12,424 bases of DNA. Origin: Butyrivibrio sp. UBA3740 (lineage in GTDB: Bacteria; Bacillota; Clostridia; Lachnospirales; Lachnospiraceae). Position 1 is the first letter of the stretch. The number at the start of each line of letters is the position of its first letter. The notes beneath the pieces are model-generated. The model was not told where the DNA came from. It saw nothing but the letters and a program-made list of their open reading frames with translations, and did no database searches. Shown one piece after another: positions 1-7,601 of the stretch. The DNA is taken from NCBI GenBank assembly GCA_002372465.1, contig DFGW01000164.1, forward strand, positions 1 to 12,424. Direction: 5' to 3'. Both the position numbers and the translations under genes were made by a program.

Positions 1-404
1 TCAGGATTAACCACTTCACTGGCCTCAGCCATAACATCCTGATCAACATCCAAAGGAACAGCCAGCTCCGCATCTGATTCGGCAACTTCTTCACCAGAAA
101 GAACAGTTGCCGTTCCACCTGATAGGTCCTCATTTGTAGCGTCACTGGCAAAGCTGATATTGAGTGACATTGCAGGATAAGAAAAGCTGCTGCTTACTGC
201 GAAAAACAGAATAATACATGCTAAACATGTAAATCTTTTGGTGTTTCTGTAGAAATAAAACAGGAAATTATATACTGTTATAGCCATAACAGCATAAGCA
301 ATACCTAAGAAAGACAGCGCTTTGTGTTTTCTATTAAATTTCTCTACTTTTGAGATCACCTTGCTCTTGAAGTCAAGCTTCATCTGCAAGTTACTAGCAT
401 TCAT
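1..404 (-). CDS. Membrane-anchored protein, N-terminal part (runs off left edge)
   Basis: An open frame of 134 codons begins at the ATG at 404 and stays open to the window edge, so the C-terminus is missing. A Shine-Dalgarno-like AGGGGA at 413-418 lies 8 nt before the ATG and supports this start. The first ~30 residues are basic (many Lys/Arg). Two hydrophobic segments follow, at about residues 34-50 and 60-85, separated by a short basic stretch with RNTKR. After the second, the chain becomes acidic and Ser/Ala/Glu-rich (SGEEVAESDAELAVPLDVDQ), as in the exported linker of a surface or secreted protein. The second hydrophobic segment could be an internal signal sequence or a membrane anchor. 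No family is recognised from the visible part. It is divergent from aroC. Confidence 0.75.
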   Translation of the reverse strand, partial: MNASNLQMKLDFKSKVISKVEKFNRKHKALSFLGIAYAVMAITVYNFLFYFYRNTKRFTCLACIILFFAVSSSFSYPAMSLNISFASDATNEDLSGGTATVLSGEEVAESDAELAVPLDVDQDVMAEASEVVNP

Positions 405-459
405 ATCGAAAATCCCCTATTTTTGCGATGTTTCATGAGCACATAGAATTACAAAGTGT

Positions 460-488
460 ATTATATAACGATTTCACAAAAAATTCAC
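460..488 (-). promoter_or_regulatory. Possible promoter of the leftmost gene
   Basis: On the minus strand a perfect TATAAT -10 hexamer lies at 460-465. Seventeen bases upstream, the hexamer at 483-488 reads GTGAAT, a poor match to TTGACA. The position, about 56 nt before the ATG at 404, fits a promoter for the leftmost gene. The -10 is convincing and the -35 is not. Confidence 0.4.
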
Positions 489-525
489 CAATTTTGATAA
501 AAAAATACAAAAAAGAAAATTAAAT

Positions 526-556
526 ATGAAACTATGTTTTTCCCCTGTGTTATACT
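526..556 (+). promoter_or_regulatory. Possible aroC promoter
   Basis: TATACT at 551-556 is a good -10 hexamer 33 nt before the aroC start. The best upstream partner is ATGAAA at 526-531 (four of six matches), but its 19-nt spacer is long. The A-rich tract at 500-525 could act as an UP element. The whole 405-589 interval is AT-rich and holds only the two divergent promoter candidates. Confidence 0.4.
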
Positions 557-589
557 AAATCACAAGTCATAACATGAAAGGATAAGCCT

Positions 590-1699
590 ATGTCCGGTTC
601 AACAATTGGAAAGAATATAACTCTGACAACCTGGGGTGAGTCCCACGGAAAAGCCCTCGGCTGTGTAATTGATGGATTCCCTGCAGGAATGGAGCTAAAC
701 GAAGAAGATATTCAGAAGTTTCTTGACAGGCGTAAGCCCGGAACTTCCGATGCCACCACTTCCAGAAAAGAGGATGATCTGGTGGAGATACTCTCCGGTG
801 TATTTGAGGGAAAGACTACAGGAACTCCCATAAGCCTTATGGTCAGAAACACATCCCATAACTCTGCTGATTACAGCGAGATTGCATCCTACTACAGGCC
901 TGGCCACGCCGATTACGGCTTTGACCAGAAATACGGCTTTAGGGATTACAGAGGCGGCGGAAGGTCTTCCGGGAGGGAGACTGTTGCACGAGTTGCAGCC
1001 GGAGCCCTCTGCTCCAAGCTTCTTGGGATAATGGGGGTAAAGGTAACAGCCTACACAAAGTCCATCGGCGATGTGGAGATTGACCCGTCCAAGATTGATA
1101 TGAACCTTCGCCTTCAAACCCCCACTGCCATGCCTAATGCATATGCTGACAAAAGAGCTATGGAACTGATCCACAAGTGCCGTGAAGACAAAAATTCCGT
1201 TGGTGGAGTTATCGAATGCAGGATTACCGGCGTTCCTGCTGGAATAGGTGAACCGGTTTTCGATAAACTTGATGCTCTCCTGTCCCGTGCCGTAATGAGC
1301 ATAGGTGCAGTAAAGGCTGTCGAGATAGGTGATGGCTGCAAGGTAGCCACCATGTACGGAGATGAGAACAACGATGCTTTCGAAGCTGTTGGCAATACTG
1401 TTTCCAAGATGACCAACCACTCAGGAGGAATCCTTGGCGGAATGTCAGACGGCAATGAGATAATCCTTCGGGCCTACGTAAAGCCGACTCCCAGCATAGC
1501 CAAGACTCAGGACACCATAAATAAAGACGGCGAAAACATAGAGATCAACATAAAAGGCCGCCACGATCCTGTGGTTGTACCAAGAGCTGTTGTCGTTGTA
1601 GAAAGCATGTGTGCTTACACCATTCTTGACCTCATGATCTCCAATATGTCCTCAAGAGTTGACGGCATTCTGAACTTCTATCTGGGACACAATAACTAA
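590..1699 (+). CDS. aroC: Chorismate synthase
   Basis: AroC catalyses the last shikimate-pathway step in the cytoplasm: 5-enolpyruvylshikimate-3-phosphate loses phosphate to give chorismate, using reduced FMN as cofactor. The 369-residue product has the normal family length. The first signature GESHG is at residues 16-20 with the catalytic-type His19. YRPGHADY at 102-109 carries the second His (H106) and is followed by the Arg/Gly-rich FMN/substrate segment RGGGRSSGRET at 121-131. The C-terminal GRHDPVVVPR is at 323-332. AAAGGA at 577-582, 7 nt before the ATG, supports the start. No other shikimate gene is adjacent. It has its own promoter candidate and a strong terminator, so it appears to be monocistronic. 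Confidence 0.97.
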   Translation: MSGSTIGKNITLTTWGESHGKALGCVIDGFPAGMELNEEDIQKFLDRRKPGTSDATTSRKEDDLVEILSGVFEGKTTGTPISLMVRNTSHNSADYSEIASYYRPGHADYGFDQKYGFRDYRGGGRSSGRETVARVAAGALCSKLLGIMGVKVTAYTKSIGDVEIDPSKIDMNLRLQTPTAMPNAYADKRAMELIHKCREDKNSVGGVIECRITGVPAGIGEPVFDKLDALLSRAVMSIGAVKAVEIGDGCKVATMYGDENNDAFEAVGNTVSKMTNHSGGILGGMSDGNEIILRAYVKPTPSIAKTQDTINKDGENIEINIKGRHDPVVVPRAVVVVESMCAYTILDLMISNMSSRVDGILNFYLGHNN

Positions 1700-1723
1700 A
1701 TCCTCGCCCAAGCTCAGGGCATT

Positions 1724-1770
1724 AAAAAGCGCTCCGGAAAGATACCGGAGCGCTAAATTTTTCTTTTATT
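1724..1770. terminator. Bidirectional intrinsic terminator between aroC and the lactonase gene
   Basis: A perfect 10-bp GC-rich inverted repeat (AGCGCTCCGG at 1728-1737 and its complement at 1745-1754) surrounds a 7-nt loop. It is followed on the plus strand by a T-rich run at 1758-1770. It is preceded by five A residues, which read as a U run on the minus strand. It can therefore stop aroC transcription and also the converging minus-strand gene, whose stop codon is at 1769-1771. Confidence 0.92.
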
Positions 1771-2836
1771 ATCCCTCTAATTTGTGGAATACAATGCAGT
1801 TTGGACGAGAAACCGGAATCTCCGGTCCGTTCATTACCATGGTTCCGGCATCCATATCAACTGTGAAGAATGTCAGGGTATCTGACTCGTGATTTAAGGA
1901 TACCAGGTGCTTGTTGTCAGGGAAAAGAGCTACATCCTTAGGATACTCTCCTGCTACAGGAAGCTGGATCTTCTTGGTCAGAAGTCCAGTCTCCTTGTCT
2001 ACCTTGAAAACAATGGCATTGTTCTCACCTGCTGTTGAACTAACCAGATAATTATAATCCTCTGAGAATGTCAAAGCGCTGCAGGCTACACCGATTGAAT
2101 CGGCCTCATCTGAGTTGGAAACCTCCTGGATCTTGTTAAATTCAGGCATTCCGTTCTCATCCTCGTGGTACTCATATACATCGATGGCACACTTCTGTTC
2201 AAGACATACATAGAGGAATTTACCATCCTTGGAGAACTGCATATGTCTTGGTGATGATTCCTGATCACAGTGGATCACATCAACCTCTTTGATCTTACCT
2301 GTCTCATGATTAAGTGAATAGATATTGATCCTGTCCATTCCAAGGTCAGCTGCCAAAAGGTACTTGTTGTCCTTGGAAACTTTGATGCACTGAACATGAG
2401 GAACATGGTTCCTGCCGGCTGCTGTACCAAGGCCCTTGTGATATCTCTCATCAGTGATCTCACCGATAGAGCCGTCCTTGTTAAGTCTTAAGATTGTAAC
2501 CTTTCCGTCATGGTAACCGGCTGTAACAAGGAAGTTATCCTTCTGATCCTCGTTAAGATAGCAGCCACGCATTCCGTTTATAGATGCTTCATTTAAAAAC
2601 TCAAGGTTTCCGTCCGGGAGAATATGATATGATTCCACACCTTCATCAGTGATGGAATAAAGTGTCTTATTATTGTGAGCGATTCCAAGATATGAGGAAT
2701 TGGTAATCTCGACCTTCTGTTTCTCAGTCATTCTCCCCTTCTTGAGATCAACGTCATATATTCTGATTCCATACTTTGTGCCTAAACCTGATGTGTAGCT
2801 GGACACATAGGCTACATACTTGTCTTTTGCGGCCAT
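1769..2836 (-). CDS. Lactonase-family beta-propeller protein (6-phosphogluconolactonase-like)
   Basis: The 355-residue protein has the length and repeat pattern of the seven-bladed propeller lactonase family (YbhE/Pgl type), in which characterised members hydrolyse 6-phosphogluconolactone. Recurrent family blocks are visible: NHVPHVQC at 143-150, DLGMDRI at 164-170, SPRHMQFS at 195-202 and YPKDVALFPD at 298-307. There is no signal peptide, so it is probably cytoplasmic. A strong AGGAGG at 2843-2848, 6 nt before the ATG, fixes the start. The gene is single, convergent with aroC and divergent from potA. No glucose-6-phosphate dehydrogenase or 6-phosphogluconate dehydrogenase gene is nearby, so its exact lactone substrate is uncertain. 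The fold assignment is firm; the pgl function is an inference. Confidence 0.88.
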   Translation of the reverse strand: MAAKDKYVAYVSSYTSGLGTKYGIRIYDVDLKKGRMTEKQKVEITNSSYLGIAHNNKTLYSITDEGVESYHILPDGNLEFLNEASINGMRGCYLNEDQKDNFLVTAGYHDGKVTILRLNKDGSIGEITDERYHKGLGTAAGRNHVPHVQCIKVSKDNKYLLAADLGMDRINIYSLNHETGKIKEVDVIHCDQESSPRHMQFSKDGKFLYVCLEQKCAIDVYEYHEDENGMPEFNKIQEVSNSDEADSIGVACSALTFSEDYNYLVSSTAGENNAIVFKVDKETGLLTKKIQLPVAGEYPKDVALFPDNKHLVSLNHESDTLTFFTVDMDAGTMVMNGPEIPVSRPNCIVFHKLEG

Positions 2837-2882
2837 AGCGCGCCTCCTAAAAAAGCAGTTTTGAAAAACCTTTATTTATCAC

Positions 2883-2911
2883 ATTCTATCACAAGTAAAA
2901 CAAACTTTAAA
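2883..2911 (-). promoter_or_regulatory. Promoter of the lactonase gene
   Basis: On the minus strand TTTAAA at 2906-2911 (four of six -35 matches) and TAGAAT at 2883-2888 are 17 nt apart. The -10 is preceded by TGA, giving an extended TGn -10 element. Its predicted start site is about 40 nt upstream of the lactonase ATG. Confidence 0.55.
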
Positions 2912-2928
2912 TATATCAAAAAAAGTAA

Positions 2929-2956
2929 TTGACACCCACTGTCACTCTATTACAAT
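2929..2956 (+). promoter_or_regulatory. Promoter of the potABCD operon
   Basis: A perfect TTGACA -35 at 2929-2934 and TACAAT -10 at 2951-2956 are separated by 16 nt, giving a strong sigma-A-type promoter. Transcription would begin near 2963, about 38 nt before the potA ATG. Its -35 lies only 17 nt from the -35 of the divergent lactonase promoter. Confidence 0.8.
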
Positions 2957-2971
2957 AAAGAAGATTGTAAT
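2930..2971. promoter_or_regulatory. Two dyads overlapping the pot promoter (candidate operators)
   Basis: Dyad 1 is TGACA at 2930-2934 and TGTCA at 2940-2944 with a 5-nt gap; it begins within the -35 hexamer. Dyad 2 is ATTACAAT at 2949-2956 and ATTGTAAT at 2964-2971 with a 7-nt gap; it covers the -10 and the predicted start site. Both are perfect. Their placement would suit repressor binding, but no cognate regulator is identifiable and short AT-rich dyads can arise by chance. Confidence 0.45.
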
Positions 2972-3000
2972 TGTATTATATTAATGTAGGGAGAACAAAA

Positions 3001-4074
3001 ATGGGGAAAGATCTTATCACTCTTGAGCATATCTCGAAATCATATGATGGTCAGACTATTCTGGACGACCTTAATCTCCATATATATGAAAATTCTTTTG
3101 TAACACTTCTTGGACCTTCAGGCTGCGGAAAGACCACAACCTTAAGGATAATCGGCGGTTTCGAAAAGCCCGAAACGGGGCGTGTTATTTTTGATGGTCA
3201 GGACATTACCAACCTTGCTCCAAACAAGAGGCAGCTCAATACTGTCTTTCAGAAGTATGCCCTCTTCACCCATATGACCATTGCCGATAATATTGCCTTC
3301 GGCCTTAAGATCAAGAACAAGTCAGACAGCTATATCAAGGACAAGATAAGCTATGCCCTTAAACTGGTAAACCTTGAAGGCTACGAAAAGCGTATGCCGG
3401 ACTCTCTTTCAGGTGGTCAGCAGCAGAGAATCGCCATTGCAAGAGCTATTGTAAATGAGCCCAAGGTTCTTTTGCTGGATGAGCCCCTTGGAGCCCTGGA
3501 TCTTAAGCTTCGTCAGGACATGCAGTACGAGCTTAAGCGTCTCAAGGAAGAGCTTGGCATTACCTTCATCTATGTAACTCACGATCAGGAAGAGGCTCTT
3601 ACCATGTCTGACCATATCGTAGTTATGAACCAGGGTTATATTCAGCAGGAGGGATCTCCCGAAGCCATATACAACGAACCAGAAAACGCCTTTGTAGCTG
3701 ACTTTATCGGGGACTCCAACATAATCCGTGCAACCATGATAAGGGATGAGCTTGTTGAGATCCTTGGCACCAGATTCGCCTGTGTTGATAAGGGATTTGG
3801 TGAGAATAAGCCCGTTGACGTGGTCATCCGCCCCGAGGATGTTGAACTGGTAGCTCCTGAAAACGGAATAATACAGGGCGTTGTAACAGATCTCACATTT
3901 AAAGGCGTTCATTATGAAATGGACGTTGAGGCAAACGGCTATGAGTGGCTTGTACACTCCACAAGGCTCTCAGAGGTCGGATCAAAGGTCGGCATAAAGG
4001 TCGATCCTTTCAACATCCAGATCATGAATGTTCCTGAGTCTGAGGACGAGGAGGCCATCAATGAAACTGTTTAA
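3001..4074 (+). CDS. potA: Spermidine/putrescine ABC transporter ATPase PotA
   Basis: PotA hydrolyses ATP on the inner face of the membrane to power polyamine uptake by PotBC. In the 357-residue product, Walker A GPSGCGKT is at residues 38-45 and the Q-loop Gln is at 84. The ABC signature LSGGQQQR is at 136-143, Walker B LLLDEP is at 157-162, the D-loop GALD is at 164-167 and the switch His is H194. The part after ~residue 240 fits the TOBE regulatory domain of the PotA/MalK class. The ATG at 3001 is chosen because AGGGAG at 2988-2993 sits 7 nt upstream. An in-frame TTG at 2971 has no such site and lies at the end of the promoter dyad. It is the first gene of potABCD, and its 3' end overlaps potB by 14 nt. 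Confidence 0.95.
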   Translation: MGKDLITLEHISKSYDGQTILDDLNLHIYENSFVTLLGPSGCGKTTTLRIIGGFEKPETGRVIFDGQDITNLAPNKRQLNTVFQKYALFTHMTIADNIAFGLKIKNKSDSYIKDKISYALKLVNLEGYEKRMPDSLSGGQQQRIAIARAIVNEPKVLLLDEPLGALDLKLRQDMQYELKRLKEELGITFIYVTHDQEEALTMSDHIVVMNQGYIQQEGSPEAIYNEPENAFVADFIGDSNIIRATMIRDELVEILGTRFACVDKGFGENKPVDVVIRPEDVELVAPENGIIQGVVTDLTFKGVHYEMDVEANGYEWLVHSTRLSEVGSKVGIKVDPFNIQIMNVPESEDEEAINETV

Positions 4075-4891
4075 AAGAAGAAGAACTGCTTATCTTCTGG
4101 CATCTCCATATATGGCATGGGCGCTGATCTTTATCCTTGTGCCCCTTGTAATGGTGCTTTACTACGGCCTTACGGATACCCATGGCAATTTTACCCTTAC
4201 CAATATTACCTGGATTACTGAGCCCGGATATCTTAAGGCTCTTGGCCGCTCTATTGAGCTGTCACTTATCAGCACGCTGATATGTTTTATTCTGGCCTAC
4301 CCTCTGGGAATGATCCTTACCTCCATGAAACTCACAAGGAACACTTATCTGGTTACTCTTTTCATCCTTCCCATGTGGATGAACTTCCTTTTAAGGACCC
4401 TCACCTGGATGACCCTTCTGGAAGGCAAAGGCGTAATAAACACCGTTCTTACTTTTTTACACCTTCCGACTATAAATATAATCAATACCCCGGCAGCGAT
4501 TATTCTTGGTATGGTATATAACTTCCTGCCCTTTATGATCCTTCCCATCTATAATTCCTTAAGCAGGATTGATGATAATGTCAAAAATGCCGCAAGAGAT
4601 TTGGGTGCCGGTCCTTTCCAGACCTTCCTCAGGATCATTCTTCCGCTTTCAGTGCCCGGCATCATAAGCGGTATAACAATGGTATTTATTCCTGCACTGA
4701 CCACCTTTGCAATCTCCACTATGCTTGGCGGATCCAAGATACTTCTTATAGGAAATATCATCGAGCAGCAGTTTACCCAGCTCTATGACTGGCATCTGGG
4801 AAGTGGCCTTTCTATCGTGCTGATGATCTTTATCTTTATCAACATGATAATTGAGAACATATTTGATTCGGAAGGAGGTACTCTTGCATGA
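4061..4891 (+). CDS. potB: Spermidine/putrescine ABC transporter permease PotB
   Basis: This is one of the two membrane subunits forming the polyamine channel. The 276-residue product has a basic start (KRRR) followed by about six hydrophobic segments, at roughly 18-36, 66-88, 96-118, 144-166, 200-222 and 250-268. The cytoplasmic EAA loop that contacts the ATPase is visible as [20 protein letters not shown] at 177-196. The ATG at 4061 is chosen because a perfect AGGAGG at 4049-4054 lies 6 nt upstream, inside the end of potA. An upstream in-frame start at 4028 would add 11 residues without a comparable site. The stop overlaps the potC start as ATGA, so translation is probably coupled. Confidence 0.94.
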   Translation: MKLFKRRRTAYLLASPYMAWALIFILVPLVMVLYYGLTDTHGNFTLTNITWITEPGYLKALGRSIELSLISTLICFILAYPLGMILTSMKLTRNTYLVTLFILPMWMNFLLRTLTWMTLLEGKGVINTVLTFLHLPTINIINTPAAIILGMVYNFLPFMILPIYNSLSRIDDNVKNAARDLGAGPFQTFLRIILPLSVPGIISGITMVFIPALTTFAISTMLGGSKILLIGNIIEQQFTQLYDWHLGSGLSIVLMIFIFINMIIENIFDSEGGTLA

Positions 4892-5664
4892 AAAGAGTTT
4901 TCGAAAGACTGTACCTCGCCATCCTTCTGGTATTTATGTATGCTCCCATCGTGACCCTGATAGTGCTCTCCTTTAACTCCAGTAAGTCCAGAGCCAGATG
5001 GGGCGGATTCACGCTGAAGTGGTATACACAGCTCTTTTCCGACGAAGCTGTTGCCTCTGCCCTGGTCAATACACTTTCCATCGCAATCCTGGCTACCATC
5101 TTTTCAACCATAATAGGTACAGTAGCCTGTATCGCCATGGTGGGCCTAAGTTCCAAGATCAGGTCGACACTTACTGCCATTACCAATATCCCTATGATAA
5201 ATGCTGATATAGTAACCGGTATTTCCCTGATGCTTCTGTTTAGGTTTTTCCACTTAAGCTCTGGTTTTTCAACTATTCTGCTGGCCCATATAACCTTCAA
5301 CATTCCTTTTGTTATGCTCAGCGTCCTTCCAAGAATCAAGAACATGAACTACTATGTATATGAGGCAGCGCTCGACCTCGGTGCTACACCTTTGTATGCC
5401 TTTACCAAGACCATTCTGCCGGACATTGTTCCCGGAATCGTATCAGGTGCTCTTATGGCATTTACCATGTCCCTTGATGACTTTATCATCACCTACTTCA
5501 CCAAGGGATCCGGCTTTGAGACCCTTTCCACCCTAATCTATAACGAGGTTAAAAGAGGTATTCAGCCTGAAATTTATGCATTATCTGCTATAATATTTGT
5601 TGTCGTTCTTGCCCTTTTGTTAATAACAGACCGTGCTGAACATAAAAAGAACAGGGAGAAATGA
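4888..5664 (+). CDS. potC: Spermidine/putrescine ABC transporter permease PotC
   Basis: This is the second membrane subunit, pairing with PotB. The 258-residue product has about six hydrophobic segments, at roughly 8-28, 60-86, 100-120, 128-148, 180-202 and 232-247. Its EAA loop is YEAALDLGATPLYAFTKTIL at 158-177, followed by the PotC-typical SLDDFIITYF at 195-204. AAGGAGGT at 4872-4879, 8 nt before the ATG, drives initiation. The start overlaps the potB stop by 4 nt, and only 4 nt separate its stop from the potD ATG. Confidence 0.94.
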   Translation: MKRVFERLYLAILLVFMYAPIVTLIVLSFNSSKSRARWGGFTLKWYTQLFSDEAVASALVNTLSIAILATIFSTIIGTVACIAMVGLSSKIRSTLTAITNIPMINADIVTGISLMLLFRFFHLSSGFSTILLAHITFNIPFVMLSVLPRIKNMNYYVYEAALDLGATPLYAFTKTILPDIVPGIVSGALMAFTMSLDDFIITYFTKGSGFETLSTLIYNEVKRGIQPEIYALSAIIFVVVLALLLITDRAEHKKNREK

Positions 5665-5668
5665 TATT

Positions 5669-6736
5669 ATGAAAAAACGTTTGCTTGGAATTATGCTTGT
5701 CATTGCAATGACAGCCTCTCTTCTTATGGGCTGCGGAAGCTCATCAGAAGGAAGCGGCTCTAATGGGAAGCTGTATGTCTATAACTGGGGAGAATATATA
5801 GACGAGGACGTCATAAAACAGTTTGAGGATGAAACGGGCATCAAGGTGGTTTACGACATGTTCGAGACCAATGAGATCATGTATGCCAAGCTTGCTCAGG
5901 ACACCTCAGCTTATGACGTAGTTTGTCCGTCCGATTACATGATCCAGAAGCTCAGAGAAAATGATATGATCCAGCCTCTGAACTTTGATCACATCCCCAA
6001 TTCCAAAAACATCGGTCAGCAGTACTTTGAAACATCAAAGAGCTTTGATCCCGAGAATAAATACTCCATCCCCTACTGCTGGGGAACTGTAGGTATCCTC
6101 TACAACAAGACTTTAGTTGACGACGTTGTGGACAGCTGGGACATTCTTTGGAACGAGAAATATTCCGGGCAGATCCTTATGCAGGATTCAGTAAGAGATG
6201 CTTACATGGTTGCACTAATCAAAAACGGCTACTCTCAGAACTCCAAAGATCCTGCCGAGATTGCAAAGGCAACTGAGGACCTCATTGCACAAAAGCCCCT
6301 GGTTCAGGCCTATGTAATCGACCAGGTAAGGGATAAGATGATCGGCGACGAGGCTGCTCTTGGAGTTATCTACTCAGGAGAAGCAATCTACACAGCAAGG
6401 GAGAATCCCAATCTTGAGTATGTGGTTCCCAAGGAAGGCACCACCGTCTGGATTGATTCCTGGGTAATTACCAAAGGTTCCAAGAACGTTGAAAACGCCG
6501 AGAAATGGATTGACTTCATGTGCCGCGGAGACATTGCACTTAAGAACTTTGAATATATAACCTACTCCACACCTAATACAGAGGCACAAGAAAACATCGA
6601 AGATGAGGACATCAAGAACTCCAAGGTTGCTTTCCCTGATCTGTCTACCATGAAGGTTGAGGCATACCAGTACCTTGGTGAAGATGGCGATAAGCTCTAC
6701 GCCGACGAATGGATGAAAGTAAAATCCTCTAACTGA
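5669..6736 (+). CDS. potD: Spermidine/putrescine-binding lipoprotein PotD
   Basis: This is the extracellular substrate receptor of the importer. A lipoprotein signal peptide is clear: basic MKKR, a hydrophobic core, then lipobox LMGC with the lipidated Cys at residue 22, so the protein is membrane-tethered as usual in Gram-positives. The mature part begins with a Ser/Gly linker and the family hallmark YNWGEYI (38-44). Residues likely to line the polyamine site by family comparison are W40, Y43, Y90, the acidic segment DSVRD (173-177), and W261 with D263 in VWIDSW. Length 355 is normal. The ATG at 5669 starts the signal peptide, with AGGGAG at 5653-5658 10 nt upstream. An earlier in-frame start at 5633 would put hydrophilic residues before the signal peptide and is disfavoured. 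Confidence 0.95.
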   Translation: MKKRLLGIMLVIAMTASLLMGCGSSSEGSGSNGKLYVYNWGEYIDEDVIKQFEDETGIKVVYDMFETNEIMYAKLAQDTSAYDVVCPSDYMIQKLRENDMIQPLNFDHIPNSKNIGQQYFETSKSFDPENKYSIPYCWGTVGILYNKTLVDDVVDSWDILWNEKYSGQILMQDSVRDAYMVALIKNGYSQNSKDPAEIAKATEDLIAQKPLVQAYVIDQVRDKMIGDEAALGVIYSGEAIYTARENPNLEYVVPKEGTTVWIDSWVITKGSKNVENAEKWIDFMCRGDIALKNFEYITYSTPNTEAQENIEDEDIKNSKVAFPDLSTMKVEAYQYLGEDGDKLYADEWMKVKSSN

Positions 6737-6737
6737 C

Positions 6738-6787
6738 AATACCAAAGGCTTTCCCTTAATCTGATTAAAGGGAAAGCCTTTGGTATT
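6738..6787. terminator. Long perfect hairpin between potD and the response regulator gene
   Basis: A perfect 20-bp inverted repeat has arms at 6738-6757 and 6768-6787 and a 10-nt loop; the loop can pair further if one A is bulged. It begins 1 nt after the potD stop, and its right arm overlaps the first two bases of the minus-strand TAA stop. Neither side has a clean run of T residues, so it is not a textbook intrinsic terminator. As the only structure between two converging operons, it most likely serves as a shared terminator or 3'-end stabiliser. Confidence 0.75.
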
Positions 6788-7601
6788 AATAATCTTCGTC
6801 TTCCAATTCGTAGCTGATCTCATCCAGTTCAGCATGATAAAACTCTGACCAGCTGTACTGATTCATATAATCTCCTGTATACCTGTACTTGGAGTCCTTC
6901 TTTTTCTCCAGCCAGTCATAAAGATCACACTCGATCCTGTCCTTGGCAATGGCCATACTCCCGCGCTGCTTAAGGAGGATCCCGTCAAGCTTATACTTGT
7001 TGAAGGTATTCTGAAGGTCCTGGCGAAGATTACACAAATAGGAAAGTTTCTTTTCCGGATCTCCGTCATCCTCCCAGAGGTTTGCGATTATCTCCCCGTT
7101 GGTGGTCTGAGCCCCCTTATTATTTATAAGGATTGCCACAATTTCCTTGGTCTTGGTGTACTTAAAATCCACAGGCTTTCCATCGATGAAAAGCTCGAAA
7201 TTCCCAAAGGTCTGGGCAAATACTCTCTTAAACTTCTTACGGATTTCAGGGTAACGAAGTGTCTCAAGCTCCTTCTTTACTTCCGATCCACTCCCCGGCT
7301 TTTTAAGATAGCCACTGGCATGGAGCTTCATAGCCTCAAAGGCGTATCCTGTGTTTTCCGTGTAATAGATAAGGTTAACATAAGGATTAAGCTCAGTAAG
7401 GTACTTTCCAAGGTCAAGACCACCAAGCTCATCCAGCTCTGTATCAAGGATTGCCACATCTATCTCAACTTCCCTGGCCTTTGCAAGAGCCGAAAGCGAG
7501 CTGTCAAAATAAAAGCAATTGGCATTTGGAAATTCTTTTGATAAAAAGTTCTTTACCTTCTTAATGGAAGTGCTGTCCTCATCGACTATCAGTATATTCA
7601 C
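6786..7601 (-). CDS. Response regulator with SARP/OmpR-like winged-helix output domain
   Basis: A 271-residue two-component-type transcription regulator. The receiver domain spans about 1-118: acidic pair D7/E8, phospho-acceptor D53 in AILDTEL, switch Thr81 and conserved Lys101 in LKKP. After a basic linker, residues ~131-232 resemble a winged-helix DNA-binding domain of the SARP/OmpR type (FGNFELFIDGKPVDF, KTKEIVAILINNKG, EIIANLWED). The C-terminal ~25 residues are acidic and aromatic, with no obvious BTAD domain. The start is GTG, supported by AGGAGG at 7608-7613, 6 nt upstream; the GTG overlaps the stop of the preceding gene (GTGA), suggesting translational coupling. No histidine kinase is in the window. 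It is the last gene of the proA-led run, and its targets are unknown. Confidence 0.87.
   Translation of the reverse strand: MNILIVDEDSTSIKKVKNFLSKEFPNANCFYFDSSLSALAKAREVEIDVAILDTELDELGGLDLGKYLTELNPYVNLIYYTENTGYAFEAMKLHASGYLKKPGSGSEVKKELETLRYPEIRKKFKRVFAQTFGNFELFIDGKPVDFKYTKTKEIVAILINNKGAQTTNGEIIANLWEDDGDPEKKLSYLCNLRQDLQNTFNKYKLDGILLKQRGSMAIAKDRIECDLYDWLEKKKDSKYRYTGDYMNQYSWSEFYHAELDEISYELEDEDY

Noticed and set aside
695..1420. Long open frame (241 codons) on the minus strand inside aroC
   Set aside because: It is fully inside an unmistakable chorismate synthase gene, and its translation has no recognisable domain. It is a shadow of aroC codon usage.
2971..3000. Upstream TTG start for PotA adding ten residues
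   Set aside because: It lies about 8 nt from the predicted transcription start with no ribosome binding site. The ATG at 3001 has AGGGAG at the right distance.
2957..3000. Riboswitch or attenuator in the potA leader
   Set aside because: The predicted leader is only about 38 nt, too short for a known riboswitch. The only structure is the dyad at the promoter itself.
3409..3957. 182-codon minus-strand open frame inside potA
   Set aside because: Opposite a certain ABC ATPase gene; its product shows no family motif.
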